36,943 nt of DNA from Chlamydiales bacterium (GCA_031281085.1 JAITFW010000008.1:1-36943), one strand, 5' to 3'. Shown: positions 18,965 to 28,198, counted from the first letter of the stretch. The notes: generated from the letters alone by a model not told the origin. Numbers and translations are program-made.

Positions 18965-19369
18965 TAGGAGTTACGCAATTGAATCAATTCTAAAAACGCT
19001 TTAATCTATTTGGCATGAATCCACCTAAATACAAAGAAGAAGATGACATCGATTTTTTAATCGAGACGCAAAAAGCCTATAGCTGTACAGAAGCAGCACG
19101 AGTGCAGCCTAATGAAAAAGATTCTCATGATGCCATGATAAGGATGCTCCATAGGCTAGAGCTTTCATCAGAATCTTTATGGCAAGAATCAGCTCAATTT
19201 GTTGATAAAAATCAGGGATACTTGGTGATTGATGATTCAACCCTAGATAAACTATACGCAAATAAAAGGGATTTAGACTCTTATCAAAAAGGTCTGGAAT
19301 AAAAGGGATGAATCTACAAAGACTTATTTGGACAGAAGGAGACAGCCTCATTCCAGTGCGTAACTCCTA
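18965..19369 (+). mobile_element. 405-bp internally deleted insertion-sequence relic (IS701/IS4-like DDE transposase) with terminal inverted repeats
   Basis: TAGGAGTTACGCA (18965-18977) and TGCGTAACTCCTA (19357-19369) are exact inverted repeats; the interior encodes the transposase N-terminus. Confidence 0.85.
19015..19345 (+). pseudogene. truncated, frameshifted transposase (IS701/IS4-like DDE family)
   Basis: MNPPKYKEEDDIDFLIETQKAYSCTEAARVQ...QGYLVIDDSTLDKLYA, then a stop/frameshift, then GMNLQRLIWTEGDSLIP in another frame. Confidence 0.85.
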
Positions 19370-19371
19370 AC

Positions 19372-19422
19372 TCAGATAAAAGTTCTTTTCATGGATACGT
19401 CTAATCCAATATAATGCTTCAT
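19372..19422 (-). pseudogene. N-terminal stub of an IS110-family transposase
   Basis: Minus strand GAGGAGCAACCC-ATG gives MKHYIGLDVSMKRTFI*, the typical IS110 start (YIGLDVSxKxT); cut beside the right inverted repeat of the 405-bp relic. Confidence 0.65.
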
Positions 19423-19509
19423 GGGTTGCTCCTCATTTTTTGCTCTTTAATGAGCAGTTTTGAGATTTGAAAAAAATCTCTTATATTTGGAGAGTTTATA
19501 CTACTCCGT

Positions 19510-19737
19510 TTAAGGGTCTTTGTGCGCAATTATGGCATGTATATTAGACCAACCTTCATTAGCTATTTGATTGACAAAATCTTTATAGATTTTTTGTGAT
19601 TGAGTAATTGTGCAGTCCATAATAACCCCGTATTTTTTATCACAAATGACTACTTTCCCTAAAGTTACAGGAAAAATAGAGGACACGAATCTTGCCTCAA
19701 GTAAAAACAAATTTTCAAGTTTGATTTTAAAAATCAT
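19510..19737 (-). CDS. small hypothetical protein (75 aa)
   Basis: ATG at 19737 with AGAGGA upstream on the minus strand; the track start is 19797. Confidence 0.4.
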   Translation of the reverse strand: MIFKIKLENLFLLEARFVSSIFPVTLGKVVICDKKYGVIMDCTITQSQKIYKDFVNQIANEGWSNIHAIIAHKDP

Positions 19738-19913
19738 ACATATTCCTCTATTAAAGGTAAAAACTTTTGAAATAGCTTTAATAGTTTTCATAATCAAAAA
19801 ATTTTTTGATAAAATGATTTTTACTCACAGATTTTTACTAGATGTTTATCTTTACTTAAGCTACATTTATATTTTTTTAATTTAAAATACATGTAAATAT
19901 AAGGTTTATAATT

Positions 19914-20969
19914 ATGACTTCTCATGTTCAAAATTCTTTTAATTCTTTTATTGTTACTCCTGCTAATTATGTTTTTAATACTTTAAATGAAGCATATGAA
20001 AATAGTGTGCTAAAAAAGACATGTGAAGTTAGCAGTAGGTTTTTTCAGTCTTTGTTAAAAAAACCAAAGGATATAGCTAAAGGAATAGAGGCTTTAGGGA
20101 AGTGTTTTTTGCTCATCTTAGAGAATGAGGGATTTGTGCAAAAAGTAAGCGTTGCAGTTAAAAAAGCTGGAAAATGCAAGGGGTGGCTAACTTTGGCAGG
20201 CCTTTTTGATCAAATTAGCAATGCATTAGAATTAAGGTGTTCAAATGTGGTCTCGTTTAAAAATGGAGATCAGCTTGTTTTAGAAAGAGGGAAGTGCGTT
20301 CTAAGAGAGGGTGATACTCTTCGATTAAGAGGAAAGGCGCCTATATTAGAACCGAATGAAGAATTTCAATTACAAAATGGAACTCTCTTGAGACAAGGAG
20401 AGCAGATTCAAAATGGAAATACAAATAGGTTTTTGTCGGAAAGTAAAATTGAACTTCATTTAGGAAATGGAAAAGTTTTTTTATTGCCACAGGGAGCCCG
20501 ATTTCAATTAGGGAGCCTGCATTCTTCTAGAGAAGAAAATGGAAGTGGTTCTTTAAAAGATATCTTTAAAAGAGCCTCGTTTAGAAAAAGAATTAGCGCT
20601 TGGGCAGGAGTATACAACAGTGTATTTGAGAGTATGAAATTTTTGAGAATTACGAAGATTGTGTCTGTGCAAAATCCCTTTCTTCAAACAGGAAATCTGA
20701 TGGCGATTATTGCAGGAGCTCTTGCGCGTTTAGGGGACGATCATAAGCAATATCAAACAAAGGGTTTAGGCCTTGAAGATTTAGCAAGCATAGTAGGGAA
20801 CGTTTCTATATTTATGCTTGGAGCTATTCCTCTAGTAGATAAAAAAAGAGCCTTTCCTAAGGCAATGATTTTCTGTTCGACGATTGCTGTATTGGCTAAT
20901 TTATCTAGTCATTTTTTTAAATCCATGTCGTCAAAATATGAAAATATAGATACACTATTGCTGACATAA
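19914..20969 (+). CDS. lineage-specific protein at the CT529/Cap1 position; central beta-repeat-like segment and hydrophobic C-terminal segments
   Basis: ATG ORF of 351 aa; AAGG upstream; hydrophobic segments near LASIVGNVSIFMLGAIPLV and AMIFCSTIAVLANL. Confidence 0.75.
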   Translation: MTSHVQNSFNSFIVTPANYVFNTLNEAYENSVLKKTCEVSSRFFQSLLKKPKDIAKGIEALGKCFLLILENEGFVQKVSVAVKKAGKCKGWLTLAGLFDQISNALELRCSNVVSFKNGDQLVLERGKCVLREGDTLRLRGKAPILEPNEEFQLQNGTLLRQGEQIQNGNTNRFLSESKIELHLGNGKVFLLPQGARFQLGSLHSSREENGSGSLKDIFKRASFRKRISAWAGVYNSVFESMKFLRITKIVSVQNPFLQTGNLMAIIAGALARLGDDHKQYQTKGLGLEDLASIVGNVSIFMLGAIPLVDKKRAFPKAMIFCSTIAVLANLSSHFFKSMSSKYENIDTLLLT

Positions 20970-20997
20970 TTTTTACTCATAAAAAGCGAGAATTTTT

Positions 20998-21774
20998 TTG
21001 AATACACTAAAAATCTTACTGGGCCCTTCTTTAAACAGCGCAGCAAGACCCTTAATAATCAACACCGATTCGTCTTGGCTGGGTTTGGACTCTCTTTTTT
21101 TAGCTGCTCAAGCATCTAAGTGTTTTTTGTATCAGCAGAAATATTACGAAGGGGCATTAGATGTTTGTAGTATGGGAGAAGGGCTTTTAAATGGAGTAGA
21201 ACTCCTCAATAATGCTAAAAAACTAGCTGCTCATTCCAAATGGGTAACAGAAGTATACGTAAATCCTGGCTCAAGTGATTTTATCATCAAACGCATTCAG
21301 CGTATTTGCTTGTTTGTTTTTAGTTCGATAGATATTTTTTGCAATGGGGTTAAGGTGGTTTTCTTTCTTGCGAGAGTTCATTTCATTTCTCTTTCTTCCG
21401 ATCTGCAAAAACAATTAGAAAAAACAAATGAAGCTTTTTATCTTTTTACTCAAGTGTTCTGTCTTTTTCAGGAAGGGTATCGAGGCTACTTAAATCACAC
21501 TTTAAGTTATGATCTTGAATCAGAGGTTCTTAAAAAAGAACTAAATGAGAAATTCAAGATCTCTTCGCTTAAGATAGCAGAGATATCTGCAAAAATTTTT
21601 TTAGTTCTGCTTGAAAAAAAAACCAAAAAATTAGAGGGTCTAATACTTGGATTAAGCAGTTGTGTTTTAGTTTTAAAAATTTCTGCTCGTCTATACGATA
21701 GTAAGGTACTATCCTCTCACAAGGGAGAATTTTCTTTAAAAGAGAATGGATTTGCTTATGGTATCGGATTTTAG
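20998..21774 (+). CDS. lineage-specific protein with hydrophobic segments
   Basis: 258 aa, TTG start; hydrophobic stretches ICLFVFSSIDIFCNGVKVVFFLARV and LEGLILGLSSCVLVLKI. Confidence 0.65.
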   Translation: MNTLKILLGPSLNSAARPLIINTDSSWLGLDSLFLAAQASKCFLYQQKYYEGALDVCSMGEGLLNGVELLNNAKKLAAHSKWVTEVYVNPGSSDFIIKRIQRICLFVFSSIDIFCNGVKVVFFLARVHFISLSSDLQKQLEKTNEAFYLFTQVFCLFQEGYRGYLNHTLSYDLESEVLKKELNEKFKISSLKIAEISAKIFLVLLEKKTKKLEGLILGLSSCVLVLKISARLYDSKVLSSHKGEFSLKENGFAYGIGF

Positions 21775-21871
21775 AAAAAATGGACTGAAACTTAGAGAAT
21801 GGGGCTTTTTGTTTTTTGTTTTAGGATTTATTTTTTCTTTGCTCATCATTTCTTGGCTATTGCCGAGATGA
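21758..21871 (+). CDS. 37-aa single-TM microprotein (not in the ORF track)
   Basis: ATG 21758 gives MVSDFRKNGLKLREWGFLFFVLGFIFSLLIISWLLPR*; basic N-terminus and one TM helix; overlaps the upstream ORF by 17 nt. Confidence 0.5.
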   Translation: MVSDFRKNGLKLREWGFLFFVLGFIFSLLIISWLLPR

Positions 21872-22092
21872 AAGCAAAGAATATAAAAAAGACGTTGAGA
21901 AAAAAGTCGGTTTTTTGGTAGCCTCTTTGCTTAGGCCATAATAAAGGCTTAAAGAGCAAGAAAGTACAAAGCATTCATAAGCGCGTATACTCCTTGTTGC
22001 TGTCAGATACCTCTCATTTTGATGTTACTGTTTGTAACGGTAGCTTAAAAGAGATCACTTGCGGCGATAATCTGTATAATCAAGGAAAGGGT

Positions 22093-22752
22093 ATGGATTT
22101 AAAATTTCAGGGAAAGAAAAAAGGAATGACAATGCGATTCGATGCTGAAGGCAATCGAATTGTTTGTACCGTGATTTTATTAGAGCCTAATGTCGTAGCT
22201 CAAATTAAAAGTAGCAAAGATAAAGATGGTTATAATGCTGTTCAGTTAGCAGCTTATAAGGTTGAACCTTCAAAAATCAGGAATGTCTCTAAGCCGTTAA
22301 AAGGACACTTTGCAAAAGCAAACATAGAGCCAAGATCTAGTTTAAAAGAATCTAGGGTGGACAACGTAGAAGACTTTCAAGTGGGTCAGGAGTTTTGTGT
22401 AAATTACTTTGATGGAATTGACTGCGTTGATGTTTCTGGCTTTTCGAAAGGTAAAGGTCATCAAGGGGTTATTGTGCGCCATAATTTTGCAGGAGGGCCT
22501 GCTTCTCATGGTTCTGGATTTCATCGTCACGGCGGTTCAACAGGAATGCGTTCTAGTCCAGGGCGTTGTTTGCCAGGGCAAAAAAAATCAGGTCGAACGG
22601 GAAATGAAATGGTAACTATACAGAATTTGCCCGTGGTCATGGTTGATTTCAAAAGACATTTTATCGTTGTCAAGGGAGCTGTTCCAGGGCCGCGCAATGG
22701 ATTGGTTACTATCTCAAAAGCTAAGAAAAAAAACCAAAAGAAGAAAGCGTAA
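22093..22752 (+). CDS. rplC: 50S ribosomal protein L3
   Basis: GKKKGMTMRFD..., GHQGVIVRHNFAGGPASHGSGFHRHGGSTGMRSSPGR; ATG 22093 with AAGGAAAGGG upstream preferred over the TTG at 21994. Confidence 0.97.
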   Translation: MDLKFQGKKKGMTMRFDAEGNRIVCTVILLEPNVVAQIKSSKDKDGYNAVQLAAYKVEPSKIRNVSKPLKGHFAKANIEPRSSLKESRVDNVEDFQVGQEFCVNYFDGIDCVDVSGFSKGKGHQGVIVRHNFAGGPASHGSGFHRHGGSTGMRSSPGRCLPGQKKSGRTGNEMVTIQNLPVVMVDFKRHFIVVKGAVPGPRNGLVTISKAKKKNQKKKA

Positions 22753-22764
22753 GGGAGTACAGTC

Positions 22765-23436
22765 GTGGCTTATCTAAAGGAATATAATTTAGCTGGTGAA
22801 GAAGTAGGAAAAATTACAATTGACGATGAGCTGCTTAAACCAGTTGCAAACACGCAAATGATTAAAGATTATGTTACGGCTCTGCGTGCAAATGCTCGCC
22901 AATGGTCTGCAAATACAAAAACAAGAGCAGAAGTGAATCATAGCGGTAAAAAGCCTCATCCTCAAAAGGGTACTGGCAGGGCAAGACAAGGTTATTTGGG
23001 TGCTCCTCAATATAAAGGAGGAGGCCGTGTTCATGCTCCTAGGCCAAAGTTCGATCAACACATAAAAGTGAACAAAAAAGAAAAGCGAGCTGTGATTCGT
23101 CAATTATTGATTGAAAAGGTGTTAAATGATTCTTTACATGTTTTGCAGTTTGCTGAAATGGATAAACCGCAAACAAAACGAGTTGTGCAATTTTTAAAGA
23201 CAAGAGATTTAGAAAGTAAAAAGGTCGTTTTTTTAGCTGAGAGTGGTGATGAAGGGCAGAGCGCTGTGTTGTTAGAAAAGTATCATACGCTATTCTTAAG
23301 TGCTCGTAATATTTTTGGGTTGAGATTTCTTCCATTAGCTAATGTAAATGGATATGACGTGATCGCTAACCAACATCTGATCGTAATGAATTCAGCTGTA
23401 GATCAGCTAAAAGTTCTACTGGGAGGGCAAGGTTAA
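22765..23436 (+). CDS. rplD: 50S ribosomal protein L4
   Basis: KKPHPQKGTGRARQGYLGAPQYKGGGRVHAPRP; GTG start. Confidence 0.97.
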   Translation: MAYLKEYNLAGEEVGKITIDDELLKPVANTQMIKDYVTALRANARQWSANTKTRAEVNHSGKKPHPQKGTGRARQGYLGAPQYKGGGRVHAPRPKFDQHIKVNKKEKRAVIRQLLIEKVLNDSLHVLQFAEMDKPQTKRVVQFLKTRDLESKKVVFLAESGDEGQSAVLLEKYHTLFLSARNIFGLRFLPLANVNGYDVIANQHLIVMNSAVDQLKVLLGGQG

Positions 23437-23438
23437 TT

Positions 23439-23777
23439 ATGTTAAAAAAGAGTCCTTACGATGTTATATTGTCTCGTCATATAACAGAAAAAGCGCTAGT
23501 TATGGAAAAGTTGCAATCTAGTGAAAGCAATCCTTCTGTTAGAAAATGTAAAACTCCGAAGTATGTATTTTTAGTTGCGAAAAAGGCAAATAAACAAGAA
23601 ATTAAACAAGCTCTTGAAAAAATTTACATCGATAAAAAAATTAAAGTTACGTCTGTAAATACAATTACCATTAAGCCCAAAGCAAAGCGCGTAAGGGGAC
23701 GTCTAGGAAAAAAAGCAGGATTTAAGAAAGCTATCGTTTCCTTAGAGCCAGGGGATAATATTGAGGATAAAGGTTAA
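23439..23777 (+). CDS. rplW: 50S ribosomal protein L23
   Basis: SRHITEKALVM, YVFLVAKKANKQEIKQALEKIY. Confidence 0.96.
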   Translation: MLKKSPYDVILSRHITEKALVMEKLQSSESNPSVRKCKTPKYVFLVAKKANKQEIKQALEKIYIDKKIKVTSVNTITIKPKAKRVRGRLGKKAGFKKAIVSLEPGDNIEDKG

Positions 23778-23801
23778 AAGCTAAGGAGACTTGGAATTAC
23801 T

Positions 23802-24623
23802 ATGTTAAAAAAGTTTCGACCCACTACACCAGGGCAACGTCATCTTGTTTTAACCAAACAAGAGGGTTTAAGCTGTGTAAAGCCTGAGAAGTCTTTAATT
23901 GAAAAAAAGAAAAGAACAAATGGTCGTAACCACCATGGTCATATTACTTGCAGGCATAAAGGTGGTGGTCATAAGCGTTTTTATCGCATTATCGACTTTA
24001 AAAGAGATAAAGAAAATATATCTGCTAAAGTAGCTTCTATTGAATACGATCCTAATCGAACAGCTGCTATTGCTTTATTGAACTACTTTGATGGAGAAAA
24101 ACGTTATATTTTAGCTCCACAGGGATTAAAAGTAGGTGCTGTAATAGCAACGAATGACCAGGGACGATTTGATACGGGTTTTTGCATGCGCCTAAAGTAC
24201 ATGCCTCTTGGATCAGTTGTTCATAATATTGAGCTTTATCCAGGAAGAGGTGGTCAACTTGTGCGCTCGGCAGGTCTTTCTGCTCAGTTAATGGCAAAGA
24301 CCGATGATGGATATGTAAATTTAAAAATGCCATCTGGAGAGGTAAGGCTTATTCACGAAAATTGTAGAGCAACTTTTGGAGTGGTTTCTAATTCAGAGAG
24401 GAATTTGCGTGCGGAAGGAAAAGCAGGACGCTCTCGTTGGAAGGGGATTCGTCCAACTGTTCGAGGAACAGCAATGAACCCAGTAGATCACCCGCATGGG
24501 GGAGGAGAAGGTAAGCATAATGGATACCTTCCACAAACCCCGTGGGCGAAAGATACTAAGGGACGACGTACGCGTTCTAAAAAGAAATCTAATAAAATGA
24601 TCGTTAAAGACCGTAGGAAATAG
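23802..24623 (+). CDS. rplB: 50S ribosomal protein L2
   Basis: [32 protein letters not shown]. Confidence 0.98.
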   Translation: MLKKFRPTTPGQRHLVLTKQEGLSCVKPEKSLIEKKKRTNGRNHHGHITCRHKGGGHKRFYRIIDFKRDKENISAKVASIEYDPNRTAAIALLNYFDGEKRYILAPQGLKVGAVIATNDQGRFDTGFCMRLKYMPLGSVVHNIELYPGRGGQLVRSAGLSAQLMAKTDDGYVNLKMPSGEVRLIHENCRATFGVVSNSERNLRAEGKAGRSRWKGIRPTVRGTAMNPVDHPHGGGEGKHNGYLPQTPWAKDTKGRRTRSKKKSNKMIVKDRRK

Positions 24624-24644
24624 ACTGGGAGTTCGAAGCTTATT

Positions 24645-24944
24645 ATGGGAAGATCGCTAAAAAAAGGGCCGTTTGTAGACCATCACTTATTAGATAAGGT
24701 AAGTATGCAAAATAAAAATGGCAAAAAAAGTCCTATCAAAACATGGTCGAGACGATCCATGATTCTTCCTGAAATGATTGGACATACATTTGATGTTCAT
24801 AATGGAAAGAGGTTTATTAGTGTTTTCGTGTCCGATAATATGGTAGGCCATCGTCTTGGTGAATTTTCACCAACAAGGTCGTTTAAAGGACATGGATCGA
24901 AAAAAAGTACAGATTCTAAATCTGTAACTTCAGGAAGAGGTTAA
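24645..24944 (+). CDS. rpsS: 30S ribosomal protein S19
   Basis: [30 protein letters not shown]. Confidence 0.98.
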   Translation: MGRSLKKGPFVDHHLLDKVSMQNKNGKKSPIKTWSRRSMILPEMIGHTFDVHNGKRFISVFVSDNMVGHRLGEFSPTRSFKGHGSKKSTDSKSVTSGRG

Positions 24945-24950
24945 GAATTT

Positions 24951-25289
24951 ATGCCACAACGAGCTTATGCGAAAACAAGATGTGCGCTGGTCAGTCCAAG
25001 AAAAGCGCGTTTAGCCGCTAATTTAATTAGAGGTCTTAAAGTTGAAGAAGCTGTAATGCAATTGCGTTTTTGTAAATTAAAAGCAGGACTGCTCTTGCAA
25101 AAGACATTAAAGTCTGCAGTTGCTAATGCAGAAACACAGTTACATGTTCAAAGGTGTGATTTAGTTGTAAAAGAAGTAAGGGTAGATGCAGGACCTGTTT
25201 TAAAGCGCGCTAAGCCAAAAAACAGGGGTGGAAGTCATCCTATTATGAAAAGAACTAGTCATTTTACAATAGCCGTTGTTGCTGAATAG
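24951..25289 (+). CDS. rplV: 50S ribosomal protein L22
   Basis: [33 protein letters not shown]. Confidence 0.97.
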   Translation: MPQRAYAKTRCALVSPRKARLAANLIRGLKVEEAVMQLRFCKLKAGLLLQKTLKSAVANAETQLHVQRCDLVVKEVRVDAGPVLKRAKPKNRGGSHPIMKRTSHFTIAVVAE

Positions 25290-25299
25290 AGGGGAAATA

Positions 25300-25956
25300 A
25301 TGGGTCAAAAGACATCGCCGGTTGGATTTAGATTAATTAGGAATAAAAGATGGCGTTCTCTTTGGTATGCCAACAAACAAGAATTTGGTGATTTACTAGG
25401 GGAAGATGAGAGAATTCGTAAGCATTTAATAAAAAAGTCTTGCTGCGTGGGCACTTCTAAGATCGTCATTAGAAGGATGAGCGGTAAAGTAGAAGTGACT
25501 ATTCATACAGCGCGTCCGGGTTTGGTTATTGGAAAAAAAGCTGCAGAACTCGATATTTTGAAGCAAGAACTGAGAAAGTTAACAGGGAAGGAGATTTGGA
25601 TCGAGGTTGAAGAAATTAAAAGACCAGACCTTGAAGCACAACTTGTAGCTGAAAATATAGCTAGGCAGTTAGAGCGCCGAATTCCTTTTAGAAAAATTAT
25701 GAAAAAAGCTATGCAAGCTACCATGGATGCAGGAGCTATTGGAATTAAAGTGCAAATTTCAGGACGTGTTGGTGGTGCTGAGATCGCTCGTGTTGAGTGG
25801 TATATATTAGGAAGTGTTCCTTTACATACATTGCGGGCTGATATTGATTATGCAATAGCTAGAGCGGAAACTACTTATGGTTCCATTGGAATCAAAGTGT
25901 CCATTAATAAAGGTGAAGATGAAATAAACAGATCAAAAGTAGTGGGAGGGTGTTAA
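25300..25956 (+). CDS. rpsC: 30S ribosomal protein S3
   Basis: [15 protein letters not shown] 25300 with GAGGGGAA upstream (track start 25276). Confidence 0.97.
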   Translation: MGQKTSPVGFRLIRNKRWRSLWYANKQEFGDLLGEDERIRKHLIKKSCCVGTSKIVIRRMSGKVEVTIHTARPGLVIGKKAAELDILKQELRKLTGKEIWIEVEEIKRPDLEAQLVAENIARQLERRIPFRKIMKKAMQATMDAGAIGIKVQISGRVGGAEIARVEWYILGSVPLHTLRADIDYAIARAETTYGSIGIKVSINKGEDEINRSKVVGGC

Positions 25957-25957
25957 C

Positions 25958-26377
25958 ATGGCCCAAATACCTGCTCGTACAAAGTATAGAAAAGCTCAAA
26001 AAGGAAGCCGTTCCGGATTAAGCAAAAGCGGTAATTTTGTAGAATTTGGTGAGTTTGGAATGAAGGTTCTCGAAAGAGGCGATATAAAATCTAATCAAAT
26101 TGAAGCTTGTAGAGTTGCTATTAATCGATATTTTCAACGCCGTGGTCAGGTTTGGATCCGAATTTTCCCCTATAAACCTGTGACTAGAAAGCCAGCTGAA
26201 ACTCGTATGGGGAAAGGAAAAGGAGCAGTGGATCATTGGGTAGCAGTTGTTCAACCTGGTAGAATATTGTTTGAAATAGCTGGAGTATCTAAAACAGATG
26301 CTCAAGATGCGTTAAAAAGAGCGGCAGCTAAGTTAGGACTTCGTACTAAATTTGTTGAACGAATAGAACGAGTATAA
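25958..26377 (+). CDS. rplP: 50S ribosomal protein L16
   Basis: [37 protein letters not shown]. Confidence 0.98.
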   Translation: MAQIPARTKYRKAQKGSRSGLSKSGNFVEFGEFGMKVLERGDIKSNQIEACRVAINRYFQRRGQVWIRIFPYKPVTRKPAETRMGKGKGAVDHWVAVVQPGRILFEIAGVSKTDAQDALKRAAAKLGLRTKFVERIERV

Positions 26378-26392
26378 AATAAGGTTTTACAA

Positions 26393-26587
26393 ATGCCAAA
26401 AGCAAAAGAATTAAGAGATCAATCAAAAGAAGAATTACAAGCTCTTTATGCCGATTTATCTAAAGAGATTTTCGAATTGCGCAATGAATTAAAGACAACA
26501 CGTAAATCGGAAAAGCCTCATTTAATTCGATTAAAAAAAAGAGATAGAGCAAGAGTCTTAACAATCCTTCAAGAGAAACAGGCGTAA
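26393..26587 (+). CDS. rpmC: 50S ribosomal protein L29
   Basis: KELRDQSKEELQALYADLSKEIFELR. Confidence 0.95.
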   Translation: MPKAKELRDQSKEELQALYADLSKEIFELRNELKTTRKSEKPHLIRLKKRDRARVLTILQEKQA

Positions 26588-26600
26588 ATGTAGGTAAGGA

Positions 26601-26864
26601 ATGGAAAAACAAGCAAGTCAAGGACTTAGTACAAAGCGTAAAATTAGAGAAGGTGTAGTTATTTCTAGTAAGATGCAAAAAACGGTTAAAGTCCGCGTAG
26701 ATCGCACATACAGGCACGCTGATTATAATAAGGTGATTACGCGTGGTAAAATCTATTATGCTCATGTTAAAGAAGGGATAATTGAGGTTGGAAAACGTGT
26801 AAAAATTATCGAAACACGGCCTACTTCAAAGCTAAAAAGATGGCATGTATTGCAAGTTCTTTAA
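26601..26864 (+). CDS. rpsQ: 30S ribosomal protein S17
   Basis: REGVVISSKMQKTVKVRVDR. Confidence 0.96.
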   Translation: MEKQASQGLSTKRKIREGVVISSKMQKTVKVRVDRTYRHADYNKVITRGKIYYAHVKEGIIEVGKRVKIIETRPTSKLKRWHVLQVL

Positions 26865-26903
26865 TGAGAAATAGATGTATAAACTAATAGGAATACGAAG
26901 GCC

Positions 26904-27275
26904 ATGATTCAAGAAGAAACAGAACTAGAAGTAGCGGATAACACCGGTGCTAAGCGTGTGCGTTGTTTTAGAATTATAAAAAAAGGTTCTAAACGTCCTC
27001 GTGCAAGTGTAGGCGATGTAATTATTTGTGCTGTAAAAGAAGCGGATCCTAGAGGGACTGTTAAAAAAGGCAAAGTAGTTAAAGCTGTTATTGTTAGAAC
27101 ATGCAGTAGCATTTCTCGTAAAGATGGAAGCCAATTATCTTTTTTTGTTAACAGCTGCGTAATTATCGATGATAAAGGAAATCCTCAAGGGACACGTATT
27201 TTTGGTCCTATTGCACGTGAAGTGCGTGAAAGAGGTTATATTAAAATTACCTCATTAGCACCAGAAGTGATTTAA
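26904..27275 (+). CDS. rplN: 50S ribosomal protein L14
   Basis: [35 protein letters not shown]. Confidence 0.98.
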   Translation: MIQEETELEVADNTGAKRVRCFRIIKKGSKRPRASVGDVIICAVKEADPRGTVKKGKVVKAVIVRTCSSISRKDGSQLSFFVNSCVIIDDKGNPQGTRIFGPIAREVRERGYIKITSLAPEVI

Positions 27276-27285
27276 GGGAGAATCT

Positions 27286-27624
27286 ATGAGTAAGTGGATT
27301 AAAAAAGGGGACACTGTTGTTGTAGTTTCAGGCAATGACAAAGGAAAGTCAGGTGAAGTAATTTCTCGAAGTAAAGAGCGAATCTTAGTACAAGGAGTAA
27401 ATATTCGTAAGAAGCATGTTAAACGTCAAACGAAATCTCCAGGTGCTGGAATTATTGAAATTGAAACGCCTATTCATATTTCCAATGTCTCTTTGTGCAA
27501 TAAAGAAAATCGGCCGGTGAAGATCAAGGTGCGTTTTGCAGCTGATGGAGCTAAAGAGCTATTTTATTTAGAAGGGGATAAGCAGATTAAATTTCGCCAA
27601 GTTAAAAAAAATATTCATAAGTAG
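27286..27624 (+). CDS. rplX: 50S ribosomal protein L24
   Basis: KGDTVVVVSGNDKGKSGEV (KOW motif). Confidence 0.97.
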   Translation: MSKWIKKGDTVVVVSGNDKGKSGEVISRSKERILVQGVNIRKKHVKRQTKSPGAGIIEIETPIHISNVSLCNKENRPVKIKVRFAADGAKELFYLEGDKQIKFRQVKKNIHK

Positions 27625-27634
27625 AAGATAAACA

Positions 27635-28177
27635 ATGTCTAGATTACATAAACGCTATAAAGAAGTTGTAAAAAAAGAACTGCAAAACAAGTTTAAGTAT
27701 TCCAACTCAATGTTGATTCCCCAACTAAAGAAAATTGTAATTAGCATGGGGATAGCAGAAGCTTCTAAGGATAAAAATGCGATGCAAGCCTGTGTCAAGG
27801 AAATGACATTGTTGTCAGGACAGAAGCCGATTTTAACAAGATCGCGTCGGGCAATTGCCAATTTTAAACTACGCGAAAATCAACCAATTGGAATAAAAGC
27901 GACTCTTAGAAGGCAGAGAATGTATGATTTCCTCGATCGTTTTTGTCATATTGTTTCTCCTCGTATTCGAGACTTTCGTGGCTTTAACCCTAAGTGCGAT
28001 GGTAGAGGAAGTTATTCTTTAGGGATTCAAGAGCAGCAGATTTTCCCAGAGGTTATCTTAGATGAGATAAAAAGGACACAAGGGATGAACATCACGTTTG
28101 TGACATCTGCAGAAACCGATGAAGAATGTCTTGAGCTATTAACATTACTTGGACTTCCATTTAAAACAGTAGAATAA
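27635..28177 (+). CDS. rplE: 50S ribosomal protein L5
   Basis: [41 protein letters not shown]. Confidence 0.98.
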   Translation: MSRLHKRYKEVVKKELQNKFKYSNSMLIPQLKKIVISMGIAEASKDKNAMQACVKEMTLLSGQKPILTRSRRAIANFKLRENQPIGIKATLRRQRMYDFLDRFCHIVSPRIRDFRGFNPKCDGRGSYSLGIQEQQIFPEVILDEIKRTQGMNITFVTSAETDEECLELLTLLGLPFKTVE

Positions 28178-28198
28178 AGGTGAGGGAGAGAAAAAATC

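Noticed and set aside
19610-19885. 91-aa plus-strand ORF opposite the 75-aa ORF
   Set aside because: AT-rich Ile/Phe/Leu/Lys translation with no RBS; probable chance ORF
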